From DAIDJD01 sp035485275 (lineage in GTDB: Bacteria > Oederibacteriota > JAJYGY01 > DAIDJD01), in the NCBI GenBank assembly GCA_035485275.1, contig DATHOE010000047.1, positions 110,226 through 174,225 on the forward strand: DNA of 64,000 nucleotides, given 5' to 3'. The position numbers and the translations under genes were made by a program. A model generated the notes under the pieces. It ran no database searches. It had not been told where the DNA came from and saw only the letters and a program-made list of their open reading frames with translations. Shown in pieces: positions 18,431 to 27,466 of the stretch (its first letter is position 1; each line of letters starts with the position of its first letter).

Positions 18431-18636
18431 CGTTGCTCCTTCACGCCAGGAAAAGGGGATCCTTGTTCAGGCCCCTATCTTCCAGGGCATTTTCCGGACT
18501 TTATAGCCGTTTTATAGCCTTTTATTGCCATTAATAGAATTCGCCTTTTGGCCCTTCCCTTAACCCCCCCCTTAACATCCGGGGCAGGCGCAGCCCGGCC
18601 CTGCGGCCCCAGGGAATTTCATGCTATGATCCGTTC

Positions 18637-20067
18637 ATGCCCCTGAGCCCACGTTTTCTCGACGCCTGCCGACGCCTGCTGGGTCCGGCCCATGTGCTGA
18701 CTTCGGCCGCCGCCCTGACGGCCTATGACAACGACGCCCTGACCCAGGGGCCCCACCGGCCCGAGGCCGTGGTCCTTCCCGGCAGCGCCGAGGAGCTGAA
18801 GCAGGTGCTGGCCTGGGCCCGTCTGGAGACCGAACCCTATACCCTGAGGGGGGCCGGGACCGGCCTGTCCGGGGGCGCGGTGGCCGTCCAGGGCGGCCTG
18901 CTCATCCACCTTTCCCGCCTCAAGCGCATCCTCAGCGTCGACGCCGCCAACCTGGTGGCCGAGGTCGAGCCCGGCGTGGTCCATGCGGCCCTCAACAAGG
19001 CCCTGGAGGCCCAAGGCCTCTTCTACCCCCCCGACCCCTCCAGCGGCTTCGCCTGCACCCTGGGGGGCAATGTGGCCGAGAACGCCGGCGGCATCCGCTG
19101 CTTCAAGTACGGGGTCACGGCCAACTACGTGCTGGGCCTGGAGGTCATGACCCCGGCGGGCGAAGTGGTCCGCCTGGGCGGGCCCGCCGGGGGCCTGGGC
19201 GCGGCCGGAGGCTCCAACTGGAAGGCCCTCTTCACCGGCTCCGAGGGCATGCTGGGCTGCTTCCTCAGGATCTGGCTGCGCCTGAAGCCCCTGCCGGAGG
19301 CCACCCGCACCTTCCTGGCCACCTACGCCTCCGTGGACCAGGCCACGGCCGCCATCGTGGACCTGGTGCACCATCCCCTCATCCCCGTGGCCGCGGAACT
19401 GATGGATCCGCACTGCGTGCGCCTGGTGGAGCTGAGCCCCTTCAAGGCGGGGCTGGACCCGGAGTCCTGGGCCCTGCTCGCGGAGATCAGCGGCCCGCAG
19501 CCCGTGGTGGACGGCTACGCCGGGGACATCGAGGCCCTGCTCAGGAAACACTCCGCCGGCAGCGTGCGCTCCACCGAGGATCCCGCGGAACGCCTGAAAT
19601 TGTGGAAGGCCCGCAAGGTGGGCGGCGGCCTGCCCGGCCAGGTCAGCCCGGACGTCATGGTGCAGGACGCCGTCATCCCCCGCACCCGCCTGGCCGAGGT
19701 GCTGGCCGACATATACCGCGAGTCCGAGGCCGAAGGCATCCCGGTGATCAACCTCTTCCACGCCGGAGACGGGAACCTGCACCCCAATTTCATGTTCGAC
19801 GCCCGCATCCCCGGCCAGGCCGAGGCCGTGCGCCGCCTGGGCAAGCGCCTGATGGAGAAGGTCATCTCCGTCGGCGGCACCCTTTCCGGGGAGCACGGCA
19901 TCGGCAGCGACAAGATGGAATACCTGCCCCTTTTGTTCAGCCCCGCGGATCTGGCGGCCCAGGCCGCGGTGGCGGCCACCTTCAACCCGGACAGCCAGCT
20001 CAACCCCGGCAAGCTCCTCCCGCAGCGCCGTTTCCGGCGCCCGGCGCCCGAAGGGGCGCGAGCATGA
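18637..20067 (+). CDS. glcD: Glycolate oxidase FAD subunit GlcD
   Basis: The 476-residue FAD-dependent 2-hydroxyacid dehydrogenase is the catalytic subunit of the GlcDEF complex (glycolate to glyoxylate). It has the PCMH FAD-binding core with RGAGTGLSGGAVA (about 69-81), PPDPSS, TLGGNVAENAGG, and a C-terminal FAD-oxidase domain containing NLFHAGDGNLHPN and GEHGIG, where the metal/substrate histidines lie. Length fits GlcD (about 480-500). The stop overlaps the GlcE start (ATGA). D-lactate dehydrogenase is an alternative, but the three-gene order favours glycolate oxidase. Confidence 0.92.
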   Translation: MPLSPRFLDACRRLLGPAHVLTSAAALTAYDNDALTQGPHRPEAVVLPGSAEELKQVLAWARLETEPYTLRGAGTGLSGGAVAVQGGLLIHLSRLKRILSVDAANLVAEVEPGVVHAALNKALEAQGLFYPPDPSSGFACTLGGNVAENAGGIRCFKYGVTANYVLGLEVMTPAGEVVRLGGPAGGLGAAGGSNWKALFTGSEGMLGCFLRIWLRLKPLPEATRTFLATYASVDQATAAIVDLVHHPLIPVAAELMDPHCVRLVELSPFKAGLDPESWALLAEISGPQPVVDGYAGDIEALLRKHSAGSVRSTEDPAERLKLWKARKVGGGLPGQVSPDVMVQDAVIPRTRLAEVLADIYRESEAEGIPVINLFHAGDGNLHPNFMFDARIPGQAEAVRRLGKRLMEKVISVGGTLSGEHGIGSDKMEYLPLLFSPADLAAQAAVAATFNPDSQLNPGKLLPQRRFRRPAPEGARA

Positions 20068-20972
20068 GCGTCTTCGAGCCCTTCCTCGACACCGAGGACC
20101 TGACCGCCTGCGTGGATGCCGGGGAAACCCCGGCCGGCCTGAACGCCCGCTGCGCGCCCGCGCATTGCGCTTTCCCGCTCTGGCTGGACCCGCAGCAAAG
20201 CTTCGGGGACCTTTTCCTCGGCGCCCGCGCCGCGCCGCGCAGCTTCCGCTACGGCTTCCTGGGGGACAATGTCCTGGGCCTGCGCTGGAGGCTGCCCGGG
20301 GGCGCCGAACTGGGCCTGGGCGGCAGGGTGATGAAGAACGTCACGGGATTCGACCTGATCCGCTTCTTGAGCGCCAGCCAGGGGCGCTTCGGCGAGCCCC
20401 TGAACCTGGTCCTGCGCCTGCGTCCCCTGGCCGAAAGCCGCCTGGATCTGCGCCTTGAAGGCCCCTGGCCCGCCTTGAAGAGCCTGGCCCGGACCCTGCG
20501 CTCCAGTTCCTGGGCCCATGTCCTGGACATCTGCGATCTCCATGCGCGCCCGCAAGCGGCCGCCATCCATGTCAGCTTCAGCGCCAAGGCCGCGCTGCTG
20601 CCGCTCTTCGAGGCCCAAGCGCGGGCCTGGGCCAAGGGTCTCGGCCTCAACGTGTCCACCCTGGACCAGGCGCCGCCGGTCCAGGCCCGGCCCTGGGCCA
20701 GGGCGCAGGCGGGATTGGACGACTGCGTGGACTTGGCCCAAGAATGGCTTGGCCGCTACGGCGGCTCGGTGCACGCCATGCTGGGCCAAGGGGTCGTGCA
20801 TCTGCAGGATCCCTCCTCCACCCAGGGGGCGGAGCAGGGCCTGTCCGACCTGCACCGGCGCCTGGCCGAGCAGGGGGGGAGCTGCGAGGGCCCTGCTTTG
20901 GCTCCGGATCCGGAGGCCCCCCAGGCCCGCTGGGAGGCGGAACTCCTGCGACGCCTGAAGGAGATCGCATGA
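20064..20972 (+). CDS. glcE: Glycolate oxidase FAD-binding subunit GlcE
   Basis: Small FAD-binding-like subunit of 302 residues, a shortened paralogue of GlcD. The N-terminal region keeps FGDLFLGARAAPRSFRYGFLGDN and GRVMKNVTGFDLIRFLSASQG, typical of GlcE. It lacks the classical GAGTSL-type pyrophosphate loop, and most GlcE proteins are about 350 residues, so the N-terminal FAD subdomain is reduced and it may not bind FAD itself (inference). ATG at 20064 overlaps the glcD stop; its own stop overlaps the glcF ATG (ATGA), giving strict translational coupling. Confidence 0.85.
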   Translation: MSVFEPFLDTEDLTACVDAGETPAGLNARCAPAHCAFPLWLDPQQSFGDLFLGARAAPRSFRYGFLGDNVLGLRWRLPGGAELGLGGRVMKNVTGFDLIRFLSASQGRFGEPLNLVLRLRPLAESRLDLRLEGPWPALKSLARTLRSSSWAHVLDICDLHARPQAAAIHVSFSAKAALLPLFEAQARAWAKGLGLNVSTLDQAPPVQARPWARAQAGLDDCVDLAQEWLGRYGGSVHAMLGQGVVHLQDPSSTQGAEQGLSDLHRRLAEQGGSCEGPALAPDPEAPQARWEAELLRRLKEIA

Positions 20973-22153
20973 GCGCCCCCCGCCTGGAAGAACTGATGGC
21001 GCAGGAGACGCCCAAACTGCTGAACTGCGTGCACTGCGGCCTCTGCCTGGACGAGTGCCCCACCTACCGCACCAGCGGGGACGAGGCCAACAGCCCGCGC
21101 GGACGCTTGGCCCTGTGGCGGGCCGAATGGGAAGGCCGTTTGGAGCCGGGGCCCGAGACCGACGCCTACACCGACCTTTGCGTGGGCTGCCTGGGCTGCG
21201 TCACCGCCTGCCCGGCCAAGGTCCCCTACGGCGAGCTCCTCATGGAACGCCGCGCGGAGCAGGCCCGCCGCGGCAAAGGGCCGGATTGGCGGGTGCGGGC
21301 CCTGAGCCCCCTGCTGCGTTCCCTGCCCCGGCTCAACGCGCTCGCCGCGCCCCTGCGCCTGGCCAGGCGCCTGGGGTTCAAGATCCACCGCCTGCTGCCG
21401 CCCGGGCCCGCCCCCGTCTTCGAGAGCACCGCCTCCTATGCCGCCAAGGTCAACGCCGCGCTCAAGCCCGCGGGCCCGGAGGTGGCCCTGCTCAGCGGCT
21501 GCCTCATGGACGCGGCCTTCAGGGAGGTCAACGCGGCCACGGTGCGGGTCCTTGCCCTCAACGGATACAAGGTCCTGGTGCCCGAAGGGCAGGCCTGCTG
21601 CGGCGCGGTGGCGGAGCACGGTGGCTTGAGCGCGGAAAAGGCGCTTCTGGACGAACGCAACCGCCGCGCCTTCGCCGACGCCGAGGTGGTGCTGAGCAAT
21701 TCCTCGGGCTGCGGGCTCAGCCTGCGCCACGCCGTGGGGGACAGGCAGCGCGACGTGGTGGATTTCCTCAATACCTCGCTGCTCAAGGCCGGGGCGCCCC
21801 TGGATTGGGAGGGGGTCCTCTATGACTTCCCCTGCCATGCCTACCATGGCCTGGGCCTGCGGAGGCCGCCGGAGGCCCTGTTCGCGGCCGCGGGCCTGGC
21901 GGGCCGCTGGAAGCTTGCCCCGGAAGCCGAGCGCTGCTGCGGCGGAGGCGGGGCCTACGCCCTCAGTGAGGCGGAAAGCTCCCTGGGCATCCTCGCGGAA
22001 AAGAAGGCCCTGCTCGGCGACCTGGCCCCGGGGGCCACGCTGGTCACCGGCAACCACGTGTGCATGATGCAGTGGAGCCAGATCAAGGGACTGAGGGTCC
22101 TGCACGCGGTGCAGGTGCTGGACGAAAGCTACCGCAAGGCCGGATTCTACTGA
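20969..22153 (+). CDS. glcF: Glycolate oxidase iron-sulfur subunit GlcF
   Basis: 394-residue electron-transfer subunit. Two [4Fe-4S] ferredoxin motifs are present near the N-terminus (NCVHCGLCLDECP at about 18-30 and LCVGCLGCVTACP at about 71-83). Two CCG domains follow, with CC pairs in the segments QACCGAVAEHGG and RCCGGGGAYALSE, as in heterodisulfide reductase-type subunits. It passes electrons from GlcD toward the quinone pool at the inner membrane. It is the last gene of the three-gene operon; the gene that follows is convergent and begins only six bases away. Confidence 0.92.
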   Translation: MSAPRLEELMAQETPKLLNCVHCGLCLDECPTYRTSGDEANSPRGRLALWRAEWEGRLEPGPETDAYTDLCVGCLGCVTACPAKVPYGELLMERRAEQARRGKGPDWRVRALSPLLRSLPRLNALAAPLRLARRLGFKIHRLLPPGPAPVFESTASYAAKVNAALKPAGPEVALLSGCLMDAAFREVNAATVRVLALNGYKVLVPEGQACCGAVAEHGGLSAEKALLDERNRRAFADAEVVLSNSSGCGLSLRHAVGDRQRDVVDFLNTSLLKAGAPLDWEGVLYDFPCHAYHGLGLRRPPEALFAAAGLAGRWKLAPEAERCCGGGGAYALSEAESSLGILAEKKALLGDLAPGATLVTGNHVCMMQWSQIKGLRVLHAVQVLDESYRKAGFY

Positions 22154-22159
22154 AAAATT

Positions 22160-22846
22160 TCAGTGCGTGTCGGGCAGGACATAGAAAATGAGGGCCAAAA
22201 GGTGCAGAAAAGCGCCCAGGCCGACGAACAAATGCCAGATCGCGTGGGAATGGTAAAAACGGTTGGTGACCAGGATGATGACCCCCGCGGAATAGGCCAG
22301 TCCTCCCCCCAGAACCAGGGCCAGCCCGCCCATGGAAAGGCCCGCGGCCAGGGGCTTGATGGCGACGAGGATCAGCCAGCCCATGGCCAGGTAGATGCCG
22401 ACCGCGAAGTGGTCGAAGCGCTCGCCGATGAACAGCGAGCACAGGGTGCCGCCGGCGGCCAGGGTCCAGACGGTGCCGAACAGCCACCAGCCCAGGGGGC
22501 CGTGCAGGGTGACCAGGCAAAAGGGCGTGTAGGACGCGGCGATGAGGATGTAGATGCCGGCGTAGTCCAGGAAATCGAAGACCCGCATGGTCGCGTCGTG
22601 CATGTTGCGCCAGTGCATCAGCGACGAGGCCGCGAACAGGAAGATCAGCGCGCTCCCGAAAATGCCGAAGCTGATGACGTGCCGAAGGTTCCCCTTGTCG
22701 GCCGCCAGGGCCACCAGGGGCACGAACAGCAGCAGGGCCGCCACGGCCGCGACCGTGTGGGTGAAGGTGTTGGCGGCCTCCTGGCGGTGCATCTTGAACA
22801 GCCGGGCTCTTTTCTCGGCCGCGTTTTCGGACTCGCTGATCGGCAT
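22160..22846 (-). CDS. PAQR / hemolysin III family membrane protein
   Basis: 228-residue seven-helix protein of the YqfA/hemolysin III family. It has the conserved N-terminal NTFTHTVAAVAALLL (His in helix 1), SSLMHWRNMHDATMRVFDFLDYAGIY (the family SxxxH and D-y motifs), AASYTPF, and a C-terminal HSHAIWHLFVGLGAFLH, whose histidines bind zinc in PAQR hydrolases. Function in bacteria is unsettled; it is not a proven haemolysin. The start at ATG 22846 (MPISE) is chosen over the upstream in-frame ATG because that would run into the promoter of the divergent gene at 22878. Confidence 0.88.
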   Translation of the reverse strand: MPISESENAAEKRARLFKMHRQEAANTFTHTVAAVAALLLFVPLVALAADKGNLRHVISFGIFGSALIFLFAASSLMHWRNMHDATMRVFDFLDYAGIYILIAASYTPFCLVTLHGPLGWWLFGTVWTLAAGGTLCSLFIGERFDHFAVGIYLAMGWLILVAIKPLAAGLSMGGLALVLGGGLAYSAGVIILVTNRFYHSHAIWHLFVGLGAFLHLLALIFYVLPDTH

Positions 22847-22877
22847 CGCCAAATCCCCCGCTCTTGAGGCTCCCGCC

Positions 22878-23531
22878 ATGATTTTCGACTTCAAAAAGGC
22901 CGCCCAACGCGACGTCTACAACGTCATGATCGGGCTGGTCGCCCCCCGTCCCATCGCCCTGGTCACCACCCTCAACCCGGACGGCAGCGTCAACGCTGCG
23001 CCCTTCAGTTCCTTCAATTACCTCTGCCTGGACCCGCCCATCGTGGGCCTGGGCATACAGGCCAAGCCCGGCGACGGCGAGGGGGCCAAGGACACGGCCC
23101 GCAACATAGAACGCAGCGGCGAATTCGTCGTCAACATCGTCACCGAGGACCTCGCGGAGCCGATGAACATCTGCGCGGTGCCCTTCCCGCCCAACGTGAG
23201 CGAACTGGAAATGGCCGGGCTGGGCACCGCGGCTTCCCTGACGGTCTCGGTCCCCCGGATCAAGGAGGCCCACGCCGCGCTGGAATGCAGCCTGTACGAG
23301 ACCCTGCACCCGAGCCAGGCGCGCATCGTGCTGGGCCGCGTCCTGTCCGCCTTCGTGGAGGACCGCTTCGTGGACCCCCAGGGGCCCTACATCCAGGCGC
23401 AGGACCTGCATGCCCTGGGCCGGATGAACGGTAGCGGCCACTATGTGCGCACCAAGGGCGCCTTCATGACCATGCCCCGGATCAGCTACGAGAACTGGCT
23501 CAAGGGCGAGCGGGGCCAGGCGCCGAGATGA
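22878..23531 (+). CDS. Flavin reductase-like domain protein
   Basis: 217-residue FMN-binding split-barrel protein. The opening KAAQRDVYNVMIGLVAPRPI and NPDGSVNAAPFSSFNYLC are typical of flavoprotein oxygenase/flavin reductase members (YhdH/SnoaW-like), with RNIERSGEFVVNIV following. It likely binds FMN and reduces it or uses it in an oxidoreductase reaction; the substrate is unknown. It is divergent from the PAQR gene (32 bases between the two starts). A GAGG sequence lies 10-13 bases before the ATG. Confidence 0.83.
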   Translation: MIFDFKKAAQRDVYNVMIGLVAPRPIALVTTLNPDGSVNAAPFSSFNYLCLDPPIVGLGIQAKPGDGEGAKDTARNIERSGEFVVNIVTEDLAEPMNICAVPFPPNVSELEMAGLGTAASLTVSVPRIKEAHAALECSLYETLHPSQARIVLGRVLSAFVEDRFVDPQGPYIQAQDLHALGRMNGSGHYVRTKGAFMTMPRISYENWLKGERGQAPR

Positions 23532-23584
23532 ACGCCGCGCGGCCCTCCTTGGCTGGCCGCGGCCTTTGGTGCTATACTCGCCCG

Positions 23585-24055
23585 ATGCGCGCCAGAATCA
23601 GAAAGCTTTTCCTGCTTGTTTCGGCCCTGGGCTACGGCTTTTTGGGCGGCGGCCCTTCTTTGTGGGCGCTCGACCTGAAAAGCCCGGACCCGGTCATGGC
23701 CTGCCTCCAGATGGGCTGCACCTGCCGCCTTCATCCCGGCTCCATGAAGGGCGGGGTCTGCTGCTGCGTCCGCAACCTGGCCTTGTTGAGGAAATACCCC
23801 GCCCTGGCCTCGGACCCGAAATTCTGGAAGGCCCTGGGGCTCGATCCGCCCAGCCCGCGCGGCACCAGCCAGCTGCACCAGGACGGCTGCGGCCCCCTCG
23901 ACTCCGGGCACGGCATGGGGCCCGTCCCGCAGCAGGCGCATTTCCCCCCCACCGCGCTTTTCCAGGCCCTTCCGTCCCGCTCCCTGTGCCTCGAGCAGCC
24001 CGCCTGCCGCGGGCGCTCCAAGAACCCCGAGCCCCCCCAACCCGGACCGGACTGA
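23585..24055 (+). CDS. Cys-rich secreted small protein, unknown
   Basis: Not a family I recognise. The chosen ATG (23585) gives a 156-residue protein with a typical signal peptide (basic MRARIRK, hydrophobic core, cleavage near SLWA-LD). The mature part holds a cysteine cluster at about 41-61 (CLQMGCTCRLHP then GGVCCCV), then a proline-rich tail with three more Cys. Cys spacing suggests metal or cofactor binding, or disulfides, in the periplasm. It directly precedes the outer-membrane protein gene (64 bases), whose N-terminus is also cysteine-rich (CACGC), so the two may act together. Confidence 0.6.
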   Translation: MRARIRKLFLLVSALGYGFLGGGPSLWALDLKSPDPVMACLQMGCTCRLHPGSMKGGVCCCVRNLALLRKYPALASDPKFWKALGLDPPSPRGTSQLHQDGCGPLDSGHGMGPVPQQAHFPPTALFQALPSRSLCLEQPACRGRSKNPEPPQPGPD

Positions 24056-24118
24056 AGCCCTCCCAAAAGCCGCGGCCGGCCTGTCGCCGTCCGCCACCCT
24101 TCGCTTTTGGAGAAGACC

Positions 24119-25090
24119 ATGTCTTATCCGCTCTTCGCGCGCGCGCGCAAGACCACGCCCTTCGCGCTCCTGTCCCTGTTCCTAGCCCTAGCCGGCTCCC
24201 TAAGTGCCTGCGCCTGCGGATGCCAGATCTTCGACCTGGGCCTCTCGGACATGCCCACTACGTATAACCCGGATCGCCTGACCTTACAGTACTCCTTCAT
24301 GGACCAAAACGAGAACCAATCCGGCTCCGGCCCGGCATCCCCGGCGCTCAACCCGGACAAGGAGAACGAAAGCTCCTTCTACACCGTCAGCCTGGCGCAC
24401 CAGTTCAACAATTCCTGGGGCCTGTCGCTGGCGCTCCCGTACCTGGACCGCCGTTTCACCACCGACGTCAACGGCTCGCCCGATCTCCCGGATCCGAGCC
24501 CCAGCGTCCAAAGCCAGACCCTGGGCACCCTGGGCGATGTGCGCGTGATGGGCATGTACACGGGCTTTTCCGAGGACATGGCCATAGGGCTGGAGTTCGG
24601 TGTCAAGCTCCCGACCGGTCCCTTCACCGGTCCCGACTGGCTCATGGACCGCGACACGGCGCCCGGGACCGGCACCACGGACCTGCTGATCGGCGCCTTT
24701 GACCGCGGCCAGTTCAGCGCGGACTGGGGCTGGTACGGGCAGACCCTGTTGGACGCGCCCCTGTACGCCCGCGAAGGCTACGAGCCCGCCAACAACCTGG
24801 ACATCGCCGCGGGCCTCCATTTCGACGGGATGAAGCGCCGGACCCGACTCACCCCCCTGCTGCAGGCCAACGTGACCATCCGCGGCCACGACAGCGGCGG
24901 GGGCGATTCCGTCACAGGCAACTACAACAGCGGCTACGAGAACCTGTACCTCAGCCCGGGGCTGCAGGCCGACCTCACCCCCAACATCCAGGCCACCGGC
25001 TTCGTCTACCTGCCGGTGTCGCGCAACGTCAACGGCGAACAGCTGGTGGCGTCCTGGCTGGTCAACGCCGAGCTGAGCTACCTGTTCTAG
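24119..25090 (+). CDS. Outer-membrane beta-barrel protein, transporter-like
   Basis: 323-residue protein with a signal peptide whose end (AGSLSACACGC) carries a lipobox-like LSAC, so it could be a lipoprotein or simply exported. The mature part alternates hydrophobic/aromatic beta strands, has repeated short loops rich in Asn/Gly/Asp, and ends in NAELSYLF with a terminal Phe, the beta-barrel assembly signal. Layout matches Phenol_MetA_deg/OprD-like transporter barrels. GGAGA six bases before the ATG fixes the start. Substrate unknown. The Cys-rich neighbour and CACGC motif make metal handling a guess only. Confidence 0.75.
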   Translation: MSYPLFARARKTTPFALLSLFLALAGSLSACACGCQIFDLGLSDMPTTYNPDRLTLQYSFMDQNENQSGSGPASPALNPDKENESSFYTVSLAHQFNNSWGLSLALPYLDRRFTTDVNGSPDLPDPSPSVQSQTLGTLGDVRVMGMYTGFSEDMAIGLEFGVKLPTGPFTGPDWLMDRDTAPGTGTTDLLIGAFDRGQFSADWGWYGQTLLDAPLYAREGYEPANNLDIAAGLHFDGMKRRTRLTPLLQANVTIRGHDSGGGDSVTGNYNSGYENLYLSPGLQADLTPNIQATGFVYLPVSRNVNGEQLVASWLVNAELSYLF

Positions 25091-25109
25091 GCCGCCTAAG
25101 CGCAGAAAG

Positions 25110-25143
25110 GCCCGGAACCCCGTCCAGGGTTCCGGGCTTTTTT
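25110..25143. terminator. Intrinsic terminator, convergent genes
   Basis: Perfect 11-bp stem (GCCCGGAACCC at 25110-25120, GGGTTCCGGGC at 25127-25137), six-base loop, then TTTTTT on the rightward strand. It ends the outer-membrane protein transcript; only a short A-tract lies on the other side, so it may also act leftward for the ABC operon. Confidence 0.88.
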
Positions 25144-25181
25144 GTGTCCACAAGGCGGGCCGAAGCGCGCCTGCCCCTTAT

Positions 25182-26288
25182 TCAGTTCAGGGTGGGCGAG
25201 AAGCGCTTCCAGGCCACGATCAGGAGGATCACGGCCAGAAGCGCCAGGGCCCCCACGTTCGGCCAAAACAGCTCCGGGGCGCCCCCTTTGAGCAGGATGT
25301 TGCGGATCAGGATGGCGAAATAACGCAGGGGGTTGAAGTAGGTGATCCAGTACAGCCATTTGGGCATGTTATCCAGGGGATAAATGATGCCCGACAGCAT
25401 CTGGCAGGGGTAGAGCGTCAGGAAGCTGCCCATCATGGCCTGCTGCTGGTTCTGGGCGGCCGTGGACAGCAGTATGCCCAGGGCCACGGTGCAGCCGATG
25501 AAGGCGATGGAGGCGACGAAGAGCTCCCAGATCGGTCCGCGCAGGGGCACGCTGAAGATGAAGTAGGACACGCACAGGATCAGGGGCAGGTCGAGCAGGC
25601 CCAGGACGATGTAGGGCAGGGCCTTCCCCACCAGGATGGTGCCGGGGCTGATGGGAGCGGCCAGCAGGGTCTCAAAGGTCCCCATCTCCTTCTCGCGGGT
25701 GATGGAGCTGGAGGTCAGGGTCAGGGTCACCATGAGCAGGAGCATGGCCAGCACGCCGGGCACCATGAAGTATTTGCTCTCCAGGGTCGGGTTGTAGAGC
25801 ATGCGCGTGTCCATCTCCAGGCTGGGCGGGTCGGGCAGGCCGTGGCGGACCCTTTCGGTGATGACGTCCCTGCGGACCGCGTCCATGTACTGCACCACGC
25901 CCTGGGCCCGGGTGGTGTTGGTGCCGTCGATGAGCAGCTGGATCCGCCCCTGTCCGCGCCCCACCGCCTGGTCCAGGCCCCCCGGGGGCGCCACCAGGGC
26001 CGCGTCCACCTGGCCCGAAGACAAGGCCTCGAAGGGGTTGATGTTCACGTCGGTCTTGAGGATGAACCAGCCCGTGCCCGCCGCGCGCCGCCCGAGCTCC
26101 CAGGCCAGGCTGTCGGAAGGGGCCGCGTACACGGCCAGGCGGATGTTGCGGACCTCGTTGTGCAGCGCCAGGCCGAAGAGGGTGAGCTGGATCACCGGCG
26201 CGACCAGCAGCAGGGTGCGCATGCGCTTGTCGCGCAGGGTCTGCACCAGCTCTTTCTTGGCGAAGGCGAGCAATACTCTCCAGTTCAT
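25182..26288 (-). CDS. ABC-2 type efflux permease, YbhR-like
   Basis: 368-residue integral membrane subunit. One N-terminal helix, a large extracytoplasmic domain (about 45-180), then five C-terminal helices. The EKEMGTFETLLAAPISPGTILVGK segment is the ABC-2 coupling motif, and a PLRYFAILIRNILLKG segment ends the domain, as in YbhR/YhhJ. It forms a heterodimer with the second permease to export drugs or amphiphiles through HlyD and TolC. ATG 26288 overlaps the stop of the upstream permease (ATGA). It is the last gene of the operon. Confidence 0.9.
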   Translation of the reverse strand: MNWRVLLAFAKKELVQTLRDKRMRTLLLVAPVIQLTLFGLALHNEVRNIRLAVYAAPSDSLAWELGRRAAGTGWFILKTDVNINPFEALSSGQVDAALVAPPGGLDQAVGRGQGRIQLLIDGTNTTRAQGVVQYMDAVRRDVITERVRHGLPDPPSLEMDTRMLYNPTLESKYFMVPGVLAMLLLMVTLTLTSSSITREKEMGTFETLLAAPISPGTILVGKALPYIVLGLLDLPLILCVSYFIFSVPLRGPIWELFVASIAFIGCTVALGILLSTAAQNQQQAMMGSFLTLYPCQMLSGIIYPLDNMPKWLYWITYFNPLRYFAILIRNILLKGGAPELFWPNVGALALLAVILLIVAWKRFSPTLN

Positions 26289-27466
26289 GGCTCCAGGTCC
26301 GTCTTGAATTTTTTCACCGCGAACATCACGAAAAGGAAACACATCAGGCCGAGCACCAGGAAGGGCAGGGCCAGTTCAATGGGCCCCGCGCCCTTCAAGA
26401 ATAGCCCCCGGCTGATGACCATGAACCAGCGCGGCGGCAGGACGCAGGTGATGATGCGGAATGCGATGGGCATGCTCTCCACCGGGAAGATGAAGCCCGA
26501 CAGCAGCATGGTGGGCAGCATGGCGGACATCATGCTCAGCTGGAAGGCCACCTGCTGGTTGCGCGTGGCGACCGAGATGAGCAGGCCCTGGGACAGGGAC
26601 ACGAAGAGGAACAGCAGGCTGCCCAGCAGCAGGAGCAGCAGCGAGCCGCGGAAGGGCACGTGGAAGACCAGCCGCCCGGCGCCGTACACCAGGCCCACGG
26701 CCATCAGGCCCAGACCCACATAGGGCGCCACCTTGCCCAGGATGATGTCCATGGGCCTGGCCGGCGTGGTCAGCAGCATCTCCATGGAGCCGTTCTCCCA
26801 TTCCCTAGCCACGGTAAGGGCCGTCATCAGCACTGCCAGCAGCCCGATGATGATCACCAGCAGGCCAGGGATCATGAACCAGCGGCTGTTGAGCTCCTTG
26901 TTGAAGAGGTACTGGGTGACGAAGGTGATGGGCGGGTCGGGCCCCGGGGGCGCCTCCCGTTCAAGGATGTGCTGCCAGGCGACCCCGGCCACGCCGTTCA
27001 TGTAGCCCGCCACCACCCCGGCGGTGGCGTTGTCCGATCCGTCGACCAGGAGCTGGGCCTTGGGGACCTCGCCGCGCCCGACTTCGCGCTGGAAGCCGGC
27101 GGGGATGACCACCACGGCCTTGGCTCGCTCCGAGGACAGGTCCTCCTCAGGATTGCCATGGCTGGGCGAGACCACGAAGTAGCCGGAACCGCGGATGGTG
27201 TCGATCAGCATGCGCGAATCGGTGCTGTTGTCCTGGTCCAGGACCGCGACCTTCACGTCCGCCACGTCGAAATTGATGGCCTCCCCGAACAGCATCAGCA
27301 TCATCACCGGCAGGCCGATGGACATCCCCAGGGTGTAAGGGTCGCGCAGGATGTGGTGGACTTCCTTGTTGGCCAGGGCCGCGGCCCGGCGGGGCAGGAT
27401 CATTCCGAAGAAGCCGCCCAACCGGCGGCCCAAGTCCACCAAGAACGGAGATTTCCCTTCAGCCAC
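26285..27466 (-). CDS. ABC-2 type efflux permease, YbhS-like
   Basis: 393-residue permease with the same architecture: N-terminal helix (YTLGMSIGLPVMMLMLFG), an exocytoplasmic domain (about 60-190), and five C-terminal helices with REWENGSMEMLLTTPARPMDIILGK as coupling segment. Corresponds to YbhS/YhhJ-type subunits. The start overlaps the upstream ATPase gene by eight bases. It pairs with the 25182 permease; the two differ in sequence, which fits a heterodimeric transporter. Confidence 0.9.
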   Translation of the reverse strand: MAEGKSPFLVDLGRRLGGFFGMILPRRAAALANKEVHHILRDPYTLGMSIGLPVMMLMLFGEAINFDVADVKVAVLDQDNSTDSRMLIDTIRGSGYFVVSPSHGNPEEDLSSERAKAVVVIPAGFQREVGRGEVPKAQLLVDGSDNATAGVVAGYMNGVAGVAWQHILEREAPPGPDPPITFVTQYLFNKELNSRWFMIPGLLVIIIGLLAVLMTALTVAREWENGSMEMLLTTPARPMDIILGKVAPYVGLGLMAVGLVYGAGRLVFHVPFRGSLLLLLLGSLLFLFVSLSQGLLISVATRNQQVAFQLSMMSAMLPTMLLSGFIFPVESMPIAFRIITCVLPPRWFMVISRGLFLKGAGPIELALPFLVLGLMCFLFVMFAVKKFKTDLEP

